Source: Actinoplanes aureus
GTDB taxonomy: Bacteria; Actinomycetota; Actinomycetes; Mycobacteriales; Micromonosporaceae
Direction: 5' to 3'
NCBI RefSeq assembly: GCF_015704865.1
Contig: NZ_JADQTO010000020.1
Location: 121,059 to 185,058 of the forward strand
Length of the DNA: 64,000 nt
The position numbers were made by a program, and so were the translations under genes. Numbering within the stretch: position 1 is the first letter of the stretch; every line of letters starts with the position of its first letter. Shown in pieces: positions 41,749-49,809 of the stretch. Below the pieces are notes generated by a model, which was given only the letters and a program-made list of their open reading frames with translations, did not search any database and was not told the origin of the DNA.

Positions 41749-43642
41749 CATCCTCGCGCTGGCCGAGACGCGCGAACCGAGCCCGCTGGAACTGGCCCGC
41801 GCCCGCCGGGTCGCACGCACCGTGCAGAGCGAGTACGACCTGTCGCTGGCCGAAGGCTACGAGATCATCGTCGACACCGATCCCGTCGACCCGCTCACCG
41901 CGGACATCGACGAGCCGACCCGGATCGCGCGTGCGGCGCAGCTGGTGAAGCGGGGCACGATCACCTGGACGACCGGCTCCGGCAAGACCGCCGGCCTGCT
42001 GTCCTGGTCGGACGAAATGGCGATGATCTTCGGGTACGCCCCGGGAACGCTGCGCCTCACCCCGGAGAGGCTGGTCGAGCTGGTGCACCCGGCCGACGCG
42101 TCAGCCGTCCGCGCGGCCGTGGAGACGGCATGGGGACAGCGCCGTCCCGGGGAGGTCACCTTCCGCGCCGTCCATCCGGGCGGCAGCGTCCGCTATGTGC
42201 ACTGCCACCTCGAGATACTGACCACCGCGGGCGAGCCCTCCGGAATCATCGCCACCGGGCACGACGTCACCGCCGTCGAACTCGCCCGGCAGGAGCGCCG
42301 CCGGCTCGCCACCCGTAGCGAGATGCTCTGCACCGATGCGGCCGCGCAGGACCTCGTGACCGGGCTACCGACTCGCGGCTACTTCACCGACGAGGTCGAC
42401 CGGGCTCGGCGTACCACCGACGGCGCCCTCATCGTGGTGGCGACGGAGCCGGCCACCCGTCTGTCGCACGCCATCACCGATCAGGGTCATGAGCAGGTGA
42501 CGGCAGAGGTCGCCGGGCTTCTGCGTACGATCGTCGGATCCGACCTGACGTGCGGCCTGGTCGGACCCGGTCTCTGGGGTGTGCTCGTCGCCGCACACCA
42601 GGAGGGCACCGAAACGACCGGTGCCCTCGCCCGCCGGATCGTCGACACCTTCCGCCGGCACCTTTTCACCGTCCAGCAGAGGACACTGCGGCTCAACGCC
42701 TGGGCCGGCGTCGTCCGTTTCACCAGCGGCGTCCCCGCCACCGGATTCGATCTGCTCGTCGACGGCGAGCACGCCGCTCGCGAGGCGCGCCGCAAAGGTG
42801 TCGCCGTCCATGTTCTCGACCGGCCGGCCCAGGCCAGGGAGCGGACGAACCGTTGCCGTTCCCGGGTGGTGCACGCGGTGGCGACCGACAGGTTCGCGCT
42901 CTACGCCCAGCCGATCGTCGACCTCGCCCTCAACCAGATCACCCGCCACGAGATCCTGCTGCGGGTGCGCGGCAACACCGGAGAGCTCGTCGCGCCGTGG
43001 GCATTCCTCGACATGGCGGAACGTGTCGGCGAGATCCTCGCCGTCGACAAGTGGGTCATCGACCATGCTCTGGAACTGATCGGGCAGGGCGCGCAGACAT
43101 CCCACTACCAGGTCAACATCTCCGGGAAGTCGCTCGCCGACCCTGGCCTGCTCACCTACGTGAGCGAGGCGATCCGCCGGCACCGGGTGAAGCCGGAGTG
43201 CCTGACCTTCGAGATCACCGAGACCGCGCTGATCGAGAACCGCAACGAAGCGCTGGCTTTCGCCACCGGCATCAGGGAGATCGGCTGTCACCTAGCGCTC
43301 GACGATTTCGGTACGGGGTACGCCGCGCTCGCCTACCTGAAGTACCTGCCCGTGGACCTGGTCAAAATCGACGGCGTGTTCATCGTCGATCTCTGCCAGT
43401 CGCCGCCTGATCAGGCTGTCGTCTCGAAGCTGGTGGAACTGTGCCACACCCTCGGCATCCGCGTCGCCGCCGAGTGCGTGCAGGACGAGCAGACCGTCAC
43501 GCTGCTGAAGGAGTACGGCGTCGACTTCGCCCAGGGTTACCGGACCGGACGGCCCGCGCCGATCGCAGCAAGCCTGAAACACGAGGTGAACACGATCGAG
43601 CTCGAACTCAGGTTCCCGGAGCGGCGCATCGCCATGGGTTAG
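41735..43642 (+). CDS. PAS/degenerate GGDEF/EAL cyclic-di-GMP phosphodiesterase
   Basis: A 635-residue protein. A PAS-like domain spans about 70-190 (WSDEMAMIFGYAPGTLRLTP), a GGDEF-like domain about 200-350 has lost the active GG(D/E)EF loop (GPGLWGVLV), and a C-terminal EAL domain is complete: HEILLRV, QVNISGKSL, FEITETALIEN, LDDFGTGYAAL, LVKIDG, AAECVQDE and AQGYRTGRP. It should hydrolyse c-di-GMP, with the GGDEF remnant perhaps binding GTP. AGGTGCCC precedes the ATG. It overlaps the sigma gene and follows a small membrane protein. Confidence 0.85.
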   Translation: MDLDDILALAETREPSPLELARARRVARTVQSEYDLSLAEGYEIIVDTDPVDPLTADIDEPTRIARAAQLVKRGTITWTTGSGKTAGLLSWSDEMAMIFGYAPGTLRLTPERLVELVHPADASAVRAAVETAWGQRRPGEVTFRAVHPGGSVRYVHCHLEILTTAGEPSGIIATGHDVTAVELARQERRRLATRSEMLCTDAAAQDLVTGLPTRGYFTDEVDRARRTTDGALIVVATEPATRLSHAITDQGHEQVTAEVAGLLRTIVGSDLTCGLVGPGLWGVLVAAHQEGTETTGALARRIVDTFRRHLFTVQQRTLRLNAWAGVVRFTSGVPATGFDLLVDGEHAAREARRKGVAVHVLDRPAQARERTNRCRSRVVHAVATDRFALYAQPIVDLALNQITRHEILLRVRGNTGELVAPWAFLDMAERVGEILAVDKWVIDHALELIGQGAQTSHYQVNISGKSLADPGLLTYVSEAIRRHRVKPECLTFEITETALIENRNEALAFATGIREIGCHLALDDFGTGYAALAYLKYLPVDLVKIDGVFIVDLCQSPPDQAVVSKLVELCHTLGIRVAAECVQDEQTVTLLKEYGVDFAQGYRTGRPAPIAASLKHEVNTIELELRFPERRIAMG

Positions 43643-43643
43643 T

Positions 43644-44207
43644 TCAGCGTGGAGACGCCAGGTCGATCAGGTAGTCATTGTTGACCCCGGTGTGCGCCAC
43701 CGACCGCCTGGCAGGTCTGAGCCGGACGATGCGCTGCACCAGCCACGGGCGCGTCATCGGGCGGTTCCATGCTTGCTCGACCTCGTCGACGACATAGCCG
43801 TCCGCGACGCTGACGACTGCCCGCATGTGAACCCGGGTGCCCGGTGCCGGCGGCGGCTCGGCTGGATCCGAGCCGGCCTCGCGGTCGTTGACGCCGGCGA
43901 TGACGCCGGGCCCGGCCGATGCTTCGGTGACGTGCAGCGGAATCCCGGCGACCTCGAACAGCCAGCCGCCGAGCCAGCCGAGCTCGACAGCCGGGACGGC
44001 TGTACCGGTGAGGGCCAGTTCACCGGCGGGTGCGGCCGGCGGTGGCGGTTGTACCGGCTCGGTGTGGTGGTCTTGTTCGGAGATGGCCGTCCGGTGACGG
44101 CAGTAGGCCTCCAGTGCAAGTGTCACCTGCTGTCCGACCTGAGCCCGGAAGCCGGAGCTTCCGACAAGGGCGGACGGCACGAGTACGCCGGGTAGCACCA
44201 AAGGCAT
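43644..44207 (-). CDS. Hypothetical protein
   Basis: A 187-residue protein with no recognised domain. The N-terminus is mostly hydrophobic (MPLVLPGVLVPSALVGSSGF), a proline-rich linker follows (EPVQPPPPAAPAGE), and the C-terminal half has alternating beta-like segments (TRVHMRAVVSVADGYVVDEV). GGAGGAACCCG precedes the ATG. It converges on the EAL gene. A strong hairpin lies just upstream (44231-44268). It could belong to a structural or tail-fibre-like family, but nothing firm supports this. Confidence 0.55.
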   Translation of the reverse strand: MPLVLPGVLVPSALVGSSGFRAQVGQQVTLALEAYCRHRTAISEQDHHTEPVQPPPPAAPAGELALTGTAVPAVELGWLGGWLFEVAGIPLHVTEASAGPGVIAGVNDREAGSDPAEPPPAPGTRVHMRAVVSVADGYVVDEVEQAWNRPMTRPWLVQRIVRLRPARRSVAHTGVNNDYLIDLASPR

Positions 44208-44230
44208 CGGGTTCCTCCAACGGGCCGCAG

Positions 44231-44268
44231 GGTGAGGCCGTCGCCCGTTGGCAGGCGACGGCCTCACC
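44231..44268 (-). terminator. Strong hairpin between the hypothetical gene and the MmyB-type regulator
   Basis: A perfect 15-base stem (GGTGAGGCCGTCGCC with GGCGACGGCCTCACC) and an eight-base loop. It lies downstream of the regulator and of a short reading frame ending in tandem stop codons at 44300, and upstream of the hypothetical gene, all on the minus strand. Confidence 0.6.
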
Positions 44269-44453
44269 CCGCATGAGATCAGTTCAGCGAGTTCTTCAGT
44301 TAGTTAGGGCATTTCCGAACGAAGGTAGTGCAGTAGCCGGTGGGGAAGCCGAAGTCTTGACGGCGTGGTCGTCCCAGTCGCTGTTGCTCGCCCGGCTGCG
44401 GAACCAGGCTCTTTTCGGCGCCAGCACACCGGCGTGACGTGCCGGCCGCCGCG

Positions 44454-45326
44454 TCAGCCGCGGTCGCTGATCCGATGCTGGTCGGCGGTGGCGGCCCAGC
44501 TGGCGAGCAGGTTGAGCGCGTCGCGGTCCGGGGACCCGGGCTCCGCGCTGTAGGCGTTGAGGCGCAGGCCCTGGTCGGCGGTGAGATCCAAAGACTCGTA
44601 GGCCAGGGTGAGGTCACCGACCACCGGGTGGTGCAGGCGTTTGACGCCGGTGCGGTGCAGGCGCACGTTGTGCGCGGCCCACCAGGTCCGGAAATGGTCG
44701 TTGCGGGTGGAGAGCTCACCCACCAGGGCGGAGAGATCGCGATCGTACGGGTCACGGCCGGCCTCACCACGCAGCAGCGCGACGGCGTCCTCGGCGAGCT
44801 GGTCCCAGTCGCGGTAGAACGTCTGCGAGGCGGGATCGAGGAACACGAACCGGGCCATGTTCGGAGTGCCGGTCGTATTTTCGAACACCGGCGCGAACAC
44901 GGCCCGGCCCAGGTCGTTGGCGGCCAGGATGTCCAGCCGGCCGTTGCGTACATACGCTGGAGCGCCGGTCATCGCGTCCAGCAGGTGCCGCACCCCGGTC
45001 CGGATCCGCTGGGCCGGCCGGCGCCGGGTGCTGCGCGGGCTGGCGTTGGCCTGCCGGGCGAGGTCGTACAGGTGCTCGCGTTCGGCGTCGTCGAGGTGCA
45101 GAGCCCGGGCGAGGGACTCCAGGACGCTCTCGGAGACACCGGAGAGGTTGCCGCGTTCGAGGCGGGTGTAGTAGTCGACGCTGACCCCGGCGAGCATCGC
45201 GGCTTCCTCACGGCGCAGCCCGGCGACGCGCCGGTGGCCGCCGTACACCGGAAGCCCAGCCTGCTCGGGGCTGAGCCGGGCCCGGCGGCTCGTGAGGAAG
45301 CTACGCGTCTCGCTGCGGTGGTCCAT
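44454..45326 (-). CDS. XRE-type regulator with MmyB-like ligand-binding domain
   Basis: A 290-residue regulator. An N-terminal HTH (LRREEAAMLAGVSVDYYTRL, then ERGNLSGVSESVLESLARAL) is followed by the MmyB-like sensor domain (YVRNGRLDILAANDLGRAVF; NMARFVFLDPASQTFYRDWD). Such proteins are abundant in actinobacteria and may bind fatty acids or similar ligands. The gene is read away from the window start and its neighbours are unrelated. A short reading frame follows its stop. Confidence 0.88.
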   Translation of the reverse strand: MDHRSETRSFLTSRRARLSPEQAGLPVYGGHRRVAGLRREEAAMLAGVSVDYYTRLERGNLSGVSESVLESLARALHLDDAEREHLYDLARQANASPRSTRRRPAQRIRTGVRHLLDAMTGAPAYVRNGRLDILAANDLGRAVFAPVFENTTGTPNMARFVFLDPASQTFYRDWDQLAEDAVALLRGEAGRDPYDRDLSALVGELSTRNDHFRTWWAAHNVRLHRTGVKRLHHPVVGDLTLAYESLDLTADQGLRLNAYSAEPGSPDRDALNLLASWAATADQHRISDRG

Positions 45327-45353
45327 GCCTTCGACGGTGACGGTTTCCGCAGC

Positions 45354-46460
45354 TCAGCGAGCCGGGAAGCGCAGGATCCGGTCGTCGCCGTCGCGTACGT
45401 CGCCGCGGCCATCGGTGTTGGAGGTGGTCACCCACAGCGCGCCGTCGGGCGCGACCTGCACGGTGCGCAGCCGCCCGTACGTGCCGGTGAGTTGGGCGGT
45501 GGGCTCGCCGATCGTGTCGCCGCCGAGCGGCAGGGTCCAGAGGCGTTCGCCGCGCAAGGCGGCGACGTAGGCGGTGCTGCCGGCGATGGCCATGCCCGAG
45601 GGTGAGGCCTCGCGGACCGGCCAGGTGACCAGGGGGTTGGTGTAGCGGCCGCCTTCGGTGTCGCCCTCGCCCTCGATCTCGGGCCAGCCGTAGTTGTCGC
45701 CGGGCCGGATGAGGTTGACCTCGTCGAGTTCGTTCTGGCCGAACTCGGTGGCGAACAGCCGGTCGTCGGCGTCCCAGGCCAGGCCCTGGACGTTGCGGTG
45801 TCCGAGGCTGTAGATCGGCGAGTTCGCGATGGGGTTGCCGGGAGCCGGGTCGCCGGCCGGGGTGAGTCGCAGGATCTTGCCATTGGGGCTGGCCGGGTCC
45901 TGGGAGCTGGTGGTGTCGCCGGCGTCGCCGGTGCCGGCGTAGAGCATGCCGTCCGGGCCGAAGGCGATGCGGCCGCCGTTGTGGTAGCTCGCTTTGTCGA
46001 TGCCGTCGAAGACGACCTCGGGGTCGCCGCCGCCGAGCCGGAACCGGATGATGCGGTTGTCGTCGGCGGCGGTGAGGTAGGCGTAGACGAGGTCGTCGGT
46101 GGCGAAGGCGGGTGAGACGGCGATGCCGAGCAGGCCGCCTTCGCCGCCTGCGGCGACGCCGGGCACGTCGGCGACCGGGCGGGGCTCGCTGCCGGGGGTC
46201 AGGCGCAGGATGCGCCCGCTGTCGCGTTCAGCGATCAGGGCGTCGCCACCGGGAAGAAAGGCAAGACCCCACGGTACGTCGATGCCGCGCGCCAACTCCT
46301 CAGCGGCACCCAGGTCCGGGGCGGCGGACGGGGTGCTGGCCGCCGTGCCGGACGCGACGGCGGCGGGCGCCGCGGTGCCGATGTCGTCACCGATGCCGCA
46401 GCCCGCCGTCGCGGCGAGCACGAGTGTCATCGCCGAGCCGGCCCACAGTGTCCTACGCAT
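45354..46460 (-). CDS. PQQ-type glucose/sorbosone dehydrogenase-like lipoprotein
   Basis: A 368-residue secreted lipoprotein (lipobox AATAGC). The propeller motifs DVPWGLAFLPGGDALIAERD, GGEGGLLGIAVSPAF, YHNGGRIAFGPDGMLYAGTG, LGHRNVQGLAWDADDRLFAT and EFGQNELDEVNLI match the GSDH family, including the conserved histidine-arginine-asparagine. It would oxidise an aldose outside the membrane if PQQ is available. AGAGGGAG precedes the ATG at 46460. Confidence 0.9.
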   Translation of the reverse strand: MRRTLWAGSAMTLVLAATAGCGIGDDIGTAAPAAVASGTAASTPSAAPDLGAAEELARGIDVPWGLAFLPGGDALIAERDSGRILRLTPGSEPRPVADVPGVAAGGEGGLLGIAVSPAFATDDLVYAYLTAADDNRIIRFRLGGGDPEVVFDGIDKASYHNGGRIAFGPDGMLYAGTGDAGDTTSSQDPASPNGKILRLTPAGDPAPGNPIANSPIYSLGHRNVQGLAWDADDRLFATEFGQNELDEVNLIRPGDNYGWPEIEGEGDTEGGRYTNPLVTWPVREASPSGMAIAGSTAYVAALRGERLWTLPLGGDTIGEPTAQLTGTYGRLRTVQVAPDGALWVTTSNTDGRGDVRDGDDRILRFPAR

Positions 46461-46542
46461 GCGTCTCCCTCTAACAGTCCGCGGGCGCGGCACGCCGCCC
46501 TGACGTCAGCTGATCACGGCGACGCGAAAATGGGTGTAAAGA

Positions 46543-47529
46543 TCAACGGTTGGTCATGCGTTCCAGCTGCTCGGGGTAGCGGGCGCCCTGTACCTCGATC
46601 CGCGCGGCGGCGGTGTCGAGGTCCCGCAGGTCGTCGGCGGTGAGGTCGACGTCGGCCGCGCCGAGGTTCTCCTCGAGGCGCTCCAGCTTGCGGGTGCCCG
46701 GAATCGGCACGATCCACGGCTTCCGCGCGAGCAGCCAGGCGAGCGCGATCTGCGCCACCGTGGCGTTCTTGCGTGCCGCGACGGCACCGAGCAGGTCGAC
46801 CAGCGCCTGGTTGGCCTGGCGGGCGCCGGCGTCGAAGCGGGGGATACTGGCGCGGATGTCACCGGGGGAGAACGTGGTGCTCTGGTCGATCTTCCCGGTC
46901 AGGAAGCCCTTGCCGAGCGGGCTGTAGGGCACCAGGCCGATGCCGAGTTCCTCGCACAGCGGCAGGATCTCCTCCTCCGGGCGCTTCCACCACAGCGAGT
47001 ACTCGTTCTGCAGCGCGGTGACCGGCTGCACCGCGTGCGCGCGGCGTACGGTCGCTGCGGCTGCCTCGGACATGCCGAAATGCTTGACCTTCCCGGCGGC
47101 GATGAGGTCCTTGACGGCGCCGGCGACGTCCTCGATCGGGACGTCCGGGTCGACGCGGTGCTGGTAGAACAGGTCGATGCGGTCGGTGCGCAGCCGCTTC
47201 AGAGAGGCGTCGGCGACCTGCTTGATGTGCCCGGGGCGGCTGGACAGGCCGGTCTGCTTGCCGTCGGCGTCGAAGGCGAAGCCGAACTTGGTGGCGATGA
47301 CCACCTGGTCGCGTACCGGTTGCAGGGCTTCGCCGACGAGTTCCTCGTTGACGAACGGCCCGTACACCTCGGCGGTGTCGAAGAAGGTGACGCCGCGCTC
47401 GACAGCGGAGCGCAGCAGGGCGATGTTGTCGGCCCGGCTGGGGCCGGGGCCGTAGCTCTGGCTCATGCCCATCGCGCCGAAGCCGATGGCGGAGACGGTG
47501 AGGTCCTTGCCGAGAGTGCGTTGCTGCAT
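46543..47529 (-). CDS. Aldo/keto reductase
   Basis: A 328-residue (beta/alpha)8 NADPH oxidoreductase of the AKR13 type. The N-terminus has GFGAMGMSQSYG, the catalytic aspartate and tyrosine lie in FFDTAEVYGPFVNEE, the lysine in ATKFGF and the histidine in FYQHRVD, and the cofactor site in IPGTRKLERLEENLGA. GAGGAG precedes the ATG. It lies 12 bases after the carboxymuconolactone decarboxylase family gene, so the two are probably co-transcribed. Confidence 0.92.
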   Translation of the reverse strand: MQQRTLGKDLTVSAIGFGAMGMSQSYGPGPSRADNIALLRSAVERGVTFFDTAEVYGPFVNEELVGEALQPVRDQVVIATKFGFAFDADGKQTGLSSRPGHIKQVADASLKRLRTDRIDLFYQHRVDPDVPIEDVAGAVKDLIAAGKVKHFGMSEAAAATVRRAHAVQPVTALQNEYSLWWKRPEEEILPLCEELGIGLVPYSPLGKGFLTGKIDQSTTFSPGDIRASIPRFDAGARQANQALVDLLGAVAARKNATVAQIALAWLLARKPWIVPIPGTRKLERLEENLGAADVDLTADDLRDLDTAAARIEVQGARYPEQLERMTNR

Positions 47530-47541
47530 GGGTTGGGCTCC

Positions 47542-48309
47542 TCAGTTTTCGGTGCGCGGCAGGGTGGCGTCGTCAAGGACGCGGATCGCGTTGAGCGTGC
47601 GCGGGTAGCCGATGAACGGCAGCAGCTGGGTGATCACGGTGAGCATCGTCTGCCGGTCGTTGCCGACGTTCAGGTTCGCCACCACATGACCTTTGACCTG
47701 CGGCTCGCAGCCGCCGAGCGCCACCAGCATCGACAGGGTGAGCAGCTCGCGTACCTCGATGCCGATGCCGCCGCGGGTGTAGTGGTCGCCGAAACAGTTC
47801 GCCGACAGGTACCGCTGGATGTGCTGCTCGTCGTCCGGGGCCGCCGCGTACATCCGGTCGACGGTCTCGGCGCCGACGATCCGCTTCTGGACGGCCAGGC
47901 CCTTCTCGGCGCGGGTTTCCGGCGTGGTGGTCGACTGCCCGGGTAGCGGCAGTTCGACGCCGTACTCGGTGAGAATCTCGTTGGTGGCGTGCAGGAAGTC
48001 GAAGACCTTGCCCATGCCGACGTACGGCACGGCCTGGTAGACGATCTCCTTGATCTCGATCGGGGTGACGCCGGCGGTCAGCGCCGCGCCCAGCATCACC
48101 CGGTACTCGCGCAGCGCCTGGCCGGCGATCAGCGCGGCCAGCTGCGTCATGAGCCGGGTCCGGGTGTCCAGGTCCCCGTAGCGCAGCACCTCGTCGAAGG
48201 CGAAGTTGTCGAAGTACTCGATGAGCTCCGGGTCGGTCACCGCGAGGGTCGACACGTGGCCGGGGAACAAATCGTCGTGATTCTTGCGCGCCGCGTCACT
48301 GATGGCCAT
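47542..48309 (-). CDS. Carboxymuconolactone decarboxylase family protein (two domains)
   Basis: A 255-residue protein with tandem CMD/AhpD-like domains: residues 30-105 (TRTRLMTQLAALIAGQALRE; LTAGVTPIEIKEIVYQAVPY) and 165-245 (RELLTLSMLVALGGCEPQVK; NRQTM-like GNDRQTMLTVITQLLPFIGY). The paired CxxC of AhpD is not present, so peroxidase activity is doubtful. GGAAAGG precedes the ATG at 48309. It heads a two-gene set with an AKR, a combination that often responds to redox or aldehyde stress. Confidence 0.88.
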   Translation of the reverse strand: MAISDAARKNHDDLFPGHVSTLAVTDPELIEYFDNFAFDEVLRYGDLDTRTRLMTQLAALIAGQALREYRVMLGAALTAGVTPIEIKEIVYQAVPYVGMGKVFDFLHATNEILTEYGVELPLPGQSTTTPETRAEKGLAVQKRIVGAETVDRMYAAAPDDEQHIQRYLSANCFGDHYTRGGIGIEVRELLTLSMLVALGGCEPQVKGHVVANLNVGNDRQTMLTVITQLLPFIGYPRTLNAIRVLDDATLPRTEN

Positions 48310-48449
48310 GACAGAGCCTTTCCATCGTGCGAATGAGAGGCGGCCGATCACGCCCTCCACGAACGCTATCGCCGCCGGGCCGAGGTCTGGGAGGTCCTGC
48401 TGTTAGAGGCCCTGTTGTCCCCGGTAACAGCAGTACCTGCCAGTCGCCG

Positions 48450-48530
48450 GCCATCGGCATCGAGCAGACCCCGGAGGGCTACCAGGCGATGGACGACCGC
48501 GAGGCCCTGAAGGTCCTCGTCCAGTTCTGA
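48450..48530 (+). pseudogene. Zinc-type alcohol dehydrogenase C-terminal remnant
   Basis: The plus strand encodes IGIEQTPEGYQAMDDREALK followed by VLVQF and a stop, the C-terminal helix of zinc-containing alcohol dehydrogenases. Nothing of the catalytic or cofactor domain precedes it. It is a fragment left after deletion. Confidence 0.6.
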
Positions 48531-48558
48531 TGACGATCCGCCTGCTGCCCCTGGCCGG

Positions 48559-49239
48559 TCAGAACTTCGGCGGCCGAGGCGCCCGTCCGCACGCCGGGAT
48601 AGCCGTCGCGTTGGGCGGGTGAAGCCATCTCTGCATGAGACTGCGATGCCGAAGCGACTTGGTCCCGGGGAACGCTATGCGCTCCGGGCACACCGCCCGT
48701 TCCTCGACCGCATCGTTCGGCAGTCTCCGCAACGAACCGTCCGGGTTCAGCACCGTCGTGCTCGTCTCGTCGACGGTGAGGACGTACACCCATGCAGGGT
48801 CGGCTCCCTTGACCTGGATCACCTCAGGAGCCGGGTACGGGACTGAGACGAGTCGATAGGCGGCAAGTCCCAGGGCGAACGGCACGGAGAGAAAGAACAA
48901 GGGGCCTATGAGGGCGAGAACCACGATGAGACACGAACAGGGCAAGCCGGAGAATCTTGGCCTACTCGTCCTTGACGAGTAGGCAAGGGCGCCCAGCCAG
49001 ATTGCCGGACTCCACAGGACAAGGACCAGCAGGGGGTTGTTCACCGGAACGGTGAGGACGCAGACGAGAAACAGAACCGACTGGATGATCAGATAGTTCC
49101 GACGGGGGAAGAGTGCCTCCGCCCGGGACGACCCGAGGCGGAATCTGAGCACCAGGCGGTATGCCGCCAGCACGGGAATGGCAAGACCTTCCCGCAGGAT
49201 CGACAGCAGAACGACGGTCGCATACGCGATCGGGTCCAC
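48559..49239 (-). CDS. Membrane protein of unknown function
   Basis: A 226-residue protein with four to five membrane segments in its first 130 residues (ILREGLAIPVLAAYRLVL; QSVLFLVCVLTVPV; LLVLVLWSPAIWLGALAY; SCLIVVLALIGPLFFLSVPF) and a soluble C-terminal part with a beta-rich segment (DPAWVYVLTVDETSTTVLNP). The GTG start has only a weak ribosome site. No family is recognised. It is followed on the other strand by an ADH relic. Confidence 0.65.
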   Translation of the reverse strand: MDPIAYATVVLLSILREGLAIPVLAAYRLVLRFRLGSSRAEALFPRRNYLIIQSVLFLVCVLTVPVNNPLLVLVLWSPAIWLGALAYSSRTSRPRFSGLPCSCLIVVLALIGPLFFLSVPFALGLAAYRLVSVPYPAPEVIQVKGADPAWVYVLTVDETSTTVLNPDGSLRRLPNDAVEERAVCPERIAFPGTKSLRHRSLMQRWLHPPNATAIPACGRAPRPPKF

Positions 49240-49265
49240 CGACCGGACGATCCGCCCGCAACACT

Positions 49266-49715
49266 TCAGTCCGTCGACGCGATGGCGTCTTTGATCGCTT
49301 GCGCGTCGCTGTCGAGGAGCGACCTCGCGCGTTCCGGCGACTCGGCCTTGAGGATCCAGCCGTCTCCTGTGTAGCGGGGGATGACGTGAAGGTGGAAGTG
49401 GAAGACCGTCTGGAAGGCGACCTCGCCGTCACAGAGAAGGACGTTGATTCCCTCGCAGCCCATGGTTGAGCGTCGCAAGGCACGTGCCATGTCATGACCG
49501 ACCGACCAGACGTGAGCGCTCGTGGCTCCATCGAGGTCTTCGAGGCCCACCGCGTGATCGCGTGGCACGACGAGAAGATGGCCGGGCGTGACGGGGTTCA
49601 GGTCCATGAAAGCGACAGCGGTCTCGTCCTCGTACACCACGCTGGCCTCGGCCTGTCGCGCCACAATGGCGCAGAAGACGCACCCCTGCGTTGCCGATCT
49701 CGCGTTCCGTGTCAT
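49266..49715 (-). CDS. HIT-family nucleotide hydrolase/transferase
   Basis: A 149-residue histidine-triad protein. CVFCAIVARQ gives the N-terminal zinc-cysteine pair, NPVTPGHLLVVPRDH the conserved strand, and HFHLHVIPR the catalytic triad. Hint-type members hydrolyse nucleoside phosphoramidates. The stop lies 27 bases from the membrane protein start, so the two are probably in one operon. A second HIT protein is encoded at 54973-55446. Confidence 0.9.
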   Translation of the reverse strand: MTRNARSATQGCVFCAIVARQAEASVVYEDETAVAFMDLNPVTPGHLLVVPRDHAVGLEDLDGATSAHVWSVGHDMARALRRSTMGCEGINVLLCDGEVAFQTVFHFHLHVIPRYTGDGWILKAESPERARSLLDSDAQAIKDAIASTD

Positions 49716-49809
49716 GGGCGCAATAGTTCCAGTGCGCCCAGGCAGGTGCACTCCAGTTGTTGCTGGAGCGTGATCTCTACCGACGGCTCCTTCACTCTAG
49801 AGTCGGCGC

